Source: Rhynchosporium graminicola (Eukaryota > Ascomycota > Leotiomycetes > Helotiales > Ploettnerulaceae). Taken from it: a DNA stretch of 64,000 nt. Each line of letters starts with the position of its first letter. Within the stretch, counting starts at the first letter, position 1. Of the stretch, positions 62,160 to 64,000 are shown one piece after another. The position numbers and the translations under genes were made by a program. The stretch lies in the NCBI GenBank assembly GCA_900074885.1, contig FJUW01000014.1, forward strand, positions 130,505 through 194,504. The letters run 5' to 3'. The notes beneath the pieces were generated by a model. It saw nothing but the letters and a program-made list of their open reading frames with translations, was not told where the DNA came from and searched no databases.

Positions 62160-63595
62160 CCCCACCAAATATTAATATGCTATAATTATCAGAACTAGAA
62201 ACTACTAAAGCTCTATGAATACTATACCGATTTGCCTCTAAACTACGTCTTTTTAAAGCTCTTGATCTATAGAGTATATATTGAGTCTGCGGCTATACCT
62301 CCTAAATCTGCTTCCAAGATTAGCATAAAAGCTCTAAAAGGACGTAAATCGACTAAACCACGTACTCGACTACCTTCTGCGCTAGTATAACCAGCTAAAA
62401 TAACCCTGAAAATTAATACTAAGAGTACTACAACTGAGTCTACTGAGCCTACTATAGACTCAGTTGCAGCTATAGTACTAGCTATAGTACTAGTACTAGT
62501 ACTAGTACTAGCTATAGTACTAGCACTAGCTATAGAAAGCAAATCGACGCCTCCACCTCCACCTGAATCGATTATACTCTCTTCTTCGCCTCCGCAGATT
62601 GTTATATAGGTTATAGAGTTGGAAATTCGATACTACCTAGAAAGCGAGCGTATTAGTAGTATAATTAGTAGTGTTTCAAATAAGCTAGGAGAGGAGGGAT
62701 ATACCTACTAATCGATTAAGGAGACTGCTAGAGAAGTAGCAGATAATACTATTAATTCAAGGGGTATTTCTAGCTTAAGAAGAGATCACACTTGCTAGTA
62801 CACTACGTATAGAGCTAATAGCAATCCGACTAAGGTAGATATCAGTAATTCAGCTGATTTCGACTATATTATCAAACGAGTTTCAAACTAGGGAGCTAAA
62901 GGTAAGGAGAAGATACTTAGACTCTAGATTTGCTTTAGTATCGTCTTAACTCCTTAGAGTATAGTTCGACCTCTATAGAAAGATCTAGTACTAGTAAAGC
63001 ATCTAATTATTACTATTCTAAAGCGTATATATAGAGATCTAAGAGAGGAGAGAGAGGAGGTACTAAAGCATAAGAAACCTCGTATAGCGATAGTATAATT
63101 AATAGAGGAGGAGAAACTAAGCAATAAAGCAGAAAAAGGAACCTTTAAGGAGCTCTTAACCTTAATTCAAGTACTATAGGCTTATAAAGTTAGCTCTTAT
63201 AGTTTAACTACTCGCTTTTACTAGGTAAATAATAATAAGCACTATTACCTTTCAGGAGCTAATTTAACTCGCTAGGGCTATGATATTAAAGAAGGAGTTA
63301 CTATAATTAATAAGCCTTTTATACTTTATAGAGGAGACTTATTAAGAGAGCTTACTAGGCGTCGAGAGGCAGAAGAAGTAAAGGAGAGAAGAGGGAGGAA
63401 GCAGAAGAAGAGAGAGTCTTACTATAATTTATCTTTATCACCGGAATATCGAACAGGAGCCTAATACCCTCTGCAGACGCCTTATTAGCCTCTAAATAGC
63501 TTCCTATATTAGTACCCTATAATATAACCTTCTTAACCTCCTCCGGTATAGTCTCCTTATACTCCTAGCCTATAGGGCTATTTTTAACCTCCGAT
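62160..63595 (+). pseudogene. Decayed ORF, Q-to-stop pattern, family unknown
   Basis: Plus-strand frames can be read for several hundred codons through TAG/TAA. The first part has KGRKSTKPRTRLPSALV, TTTESTEPTIDS and PPPPPES. Then comes RRDHTC and DFDYIIKRVSN, and the last part (another frame, after about 63100) NKPFILYRGDLLRELTRRRE and a Pro-rich tail in which TAG repeatedly stands where Gln fits (PSxPPPVxSPYTPSL). This is CAG/CAA-to-stop mutation in a protein with disordered ends. It may be a transposon gene or a host gene caught in the repeat block; I cannot name it. Confidence 0.5.
62464..62535. repeat. ACTAGT-type minisatellite
   Basis: Runs of (TAGTAC)n and CTATAGTACTAGC repeats inside the decayed ORF; the unit is partly palindromic (ACTAGT). 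Confidence 0.75.
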
Positions 63596-63600
63596 ATACC

Positions 63601-63802
63601 TGTGACAGCGCATGGTATACGTGGCAGATACGGGCCAGTATCGGTGCCTTAGGCATACCCTCCTTGTATATATAGAAGGTGCAGACTCCTTCAGAGCTCT
63701 GTATCTTTCTGTTTCCTTCGTACTAGACTATATAAGATCGCTCTTAGCCTCCCTACTCGTTTATTCTTACTTATATACCGCCTTAAGTCTTATGTCGTTA
63801 CA
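63601..63802 (+). repeat. TRIM-1-type LTR, opposite orientation
   Basis: 202 bp, begins TGTGACAGCGCATGG and ends TATGTCGTTACA: the reverse of the LTRs at 17316 and 18606, with few differences. It keeps TG...CA ends and is less mutated than those copies. No partner LTR or target duplication in view. Confidence 0.85.
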
Positions 63803-64000
63803 TAAGGCGGTATACAAGTAAGAATAAACAAGTAGGGAGGCTAAGAGCGATCTTATATAGTCTACTATAAAGAAAACAAAAAGATAAGGAAGGAAGAAGA
63901 AGAGAGATAGAGTATAAGGCACCTTATATATATATGCCGGTACTAGTCCGATACTATACCGGGTCAGATACTAGTTCTGCTGGGATACCTATGAACTTAG
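63803..64000 (-). repeat. Ty3-A-type LTR, cut by window end
   Basis: Matches 20015-20223 (AAGGCGGTATAC, GGAGGCTAAGAGCGATC, ATGCCGGTACTAGTCC). Its first bases are missing and it abuts the preceding LTR head to head; the right end is outside the window. Confidence 0.8.

Noticed and set aside
1..64000. CRISPR arrays, rRNA or tRNA genes
   Set aside because: The tandem repeats seen have no unique spacers; no tRNA B-box with a matching cloverleaf and no rRNA sequence was found by eye.

Overview
The window comes from a filamentous ascomycete (Pezizomycotina). The evidence is short introns of about 48-60 nt with GT...AG ends in the protein-coding genes, fungal gene families, and large AT-rich blocks of transposons carrying the signature of repeat-induced point mutation (RIP: TGG to TAG, CAG/CAA to TAG/TAA, Cys to Tyr, almost only transitions). 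Species and class cannot be fixed from the sequence. Element names used below (Ty3-A, Ty3-B, Ty3-C, Copia-1, TRIM-1, TRIM-2) are local labels.

Layout. 1-3945: RIP-decayed repeats, including a gag/leader fragment of Ty3-A. 3946-8080: a normal-composition island with an intact short-chain dehydrogenase gene (4728-5874, minus) and an unrecognised small gene with an internal duplication (7149-7710, plus). 8090-49420: a 41-kb block of nested transposons. A Helitron (about 8160-19986) is interrupted by a Copia element (9910-15917) and a small non-autonomous LTR element (17316-18807). Next comes a composite Ty3-A Gypsy element (19998-31327) with a hAT transposon inside it. Then comes a truncated Ty3-B Gypsy copy (31328-41237) that carries TRIM-2, which in turn carries a complete Ty3-C Gypsy element (32741-39403). 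Last is a small TIR element (41886-49250) split by a complete second Ty3-B copy (42195-49039).

49430-62090 is a second normal-composition island. It holds a broken ADP-ribosyltransferase-toxin-family gene (Tse2-like), a broken SGNH/GDSL esterase gene, a microsatellite-rich gene-free stretch (52.5-57.4 kb), a RIP-mutated Tc1-type transposon (57382-58742) and an intact secreted CAP/PR-1 protein gene (59895-60977). 62090-64000 returns to AT-rich decayed repeat with two LTRs head to head at the window edge.

The island genes do not form an obvious pathway. They look like accessory, surface or secreted functions in a repeat-bounded compartment, and two of the four recognisable host genes are disrupted. 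The most distinctive structural points are the datable nesting order (seven insertions with matching target-site duplications or terminal repeats), an antisense ORF between pol and the 3' LTR in all three Gypsy families, and broken host genes next to the RIP-affected block. All coordinates come from reading the sequence by eye; limits given as approximate are approximate.
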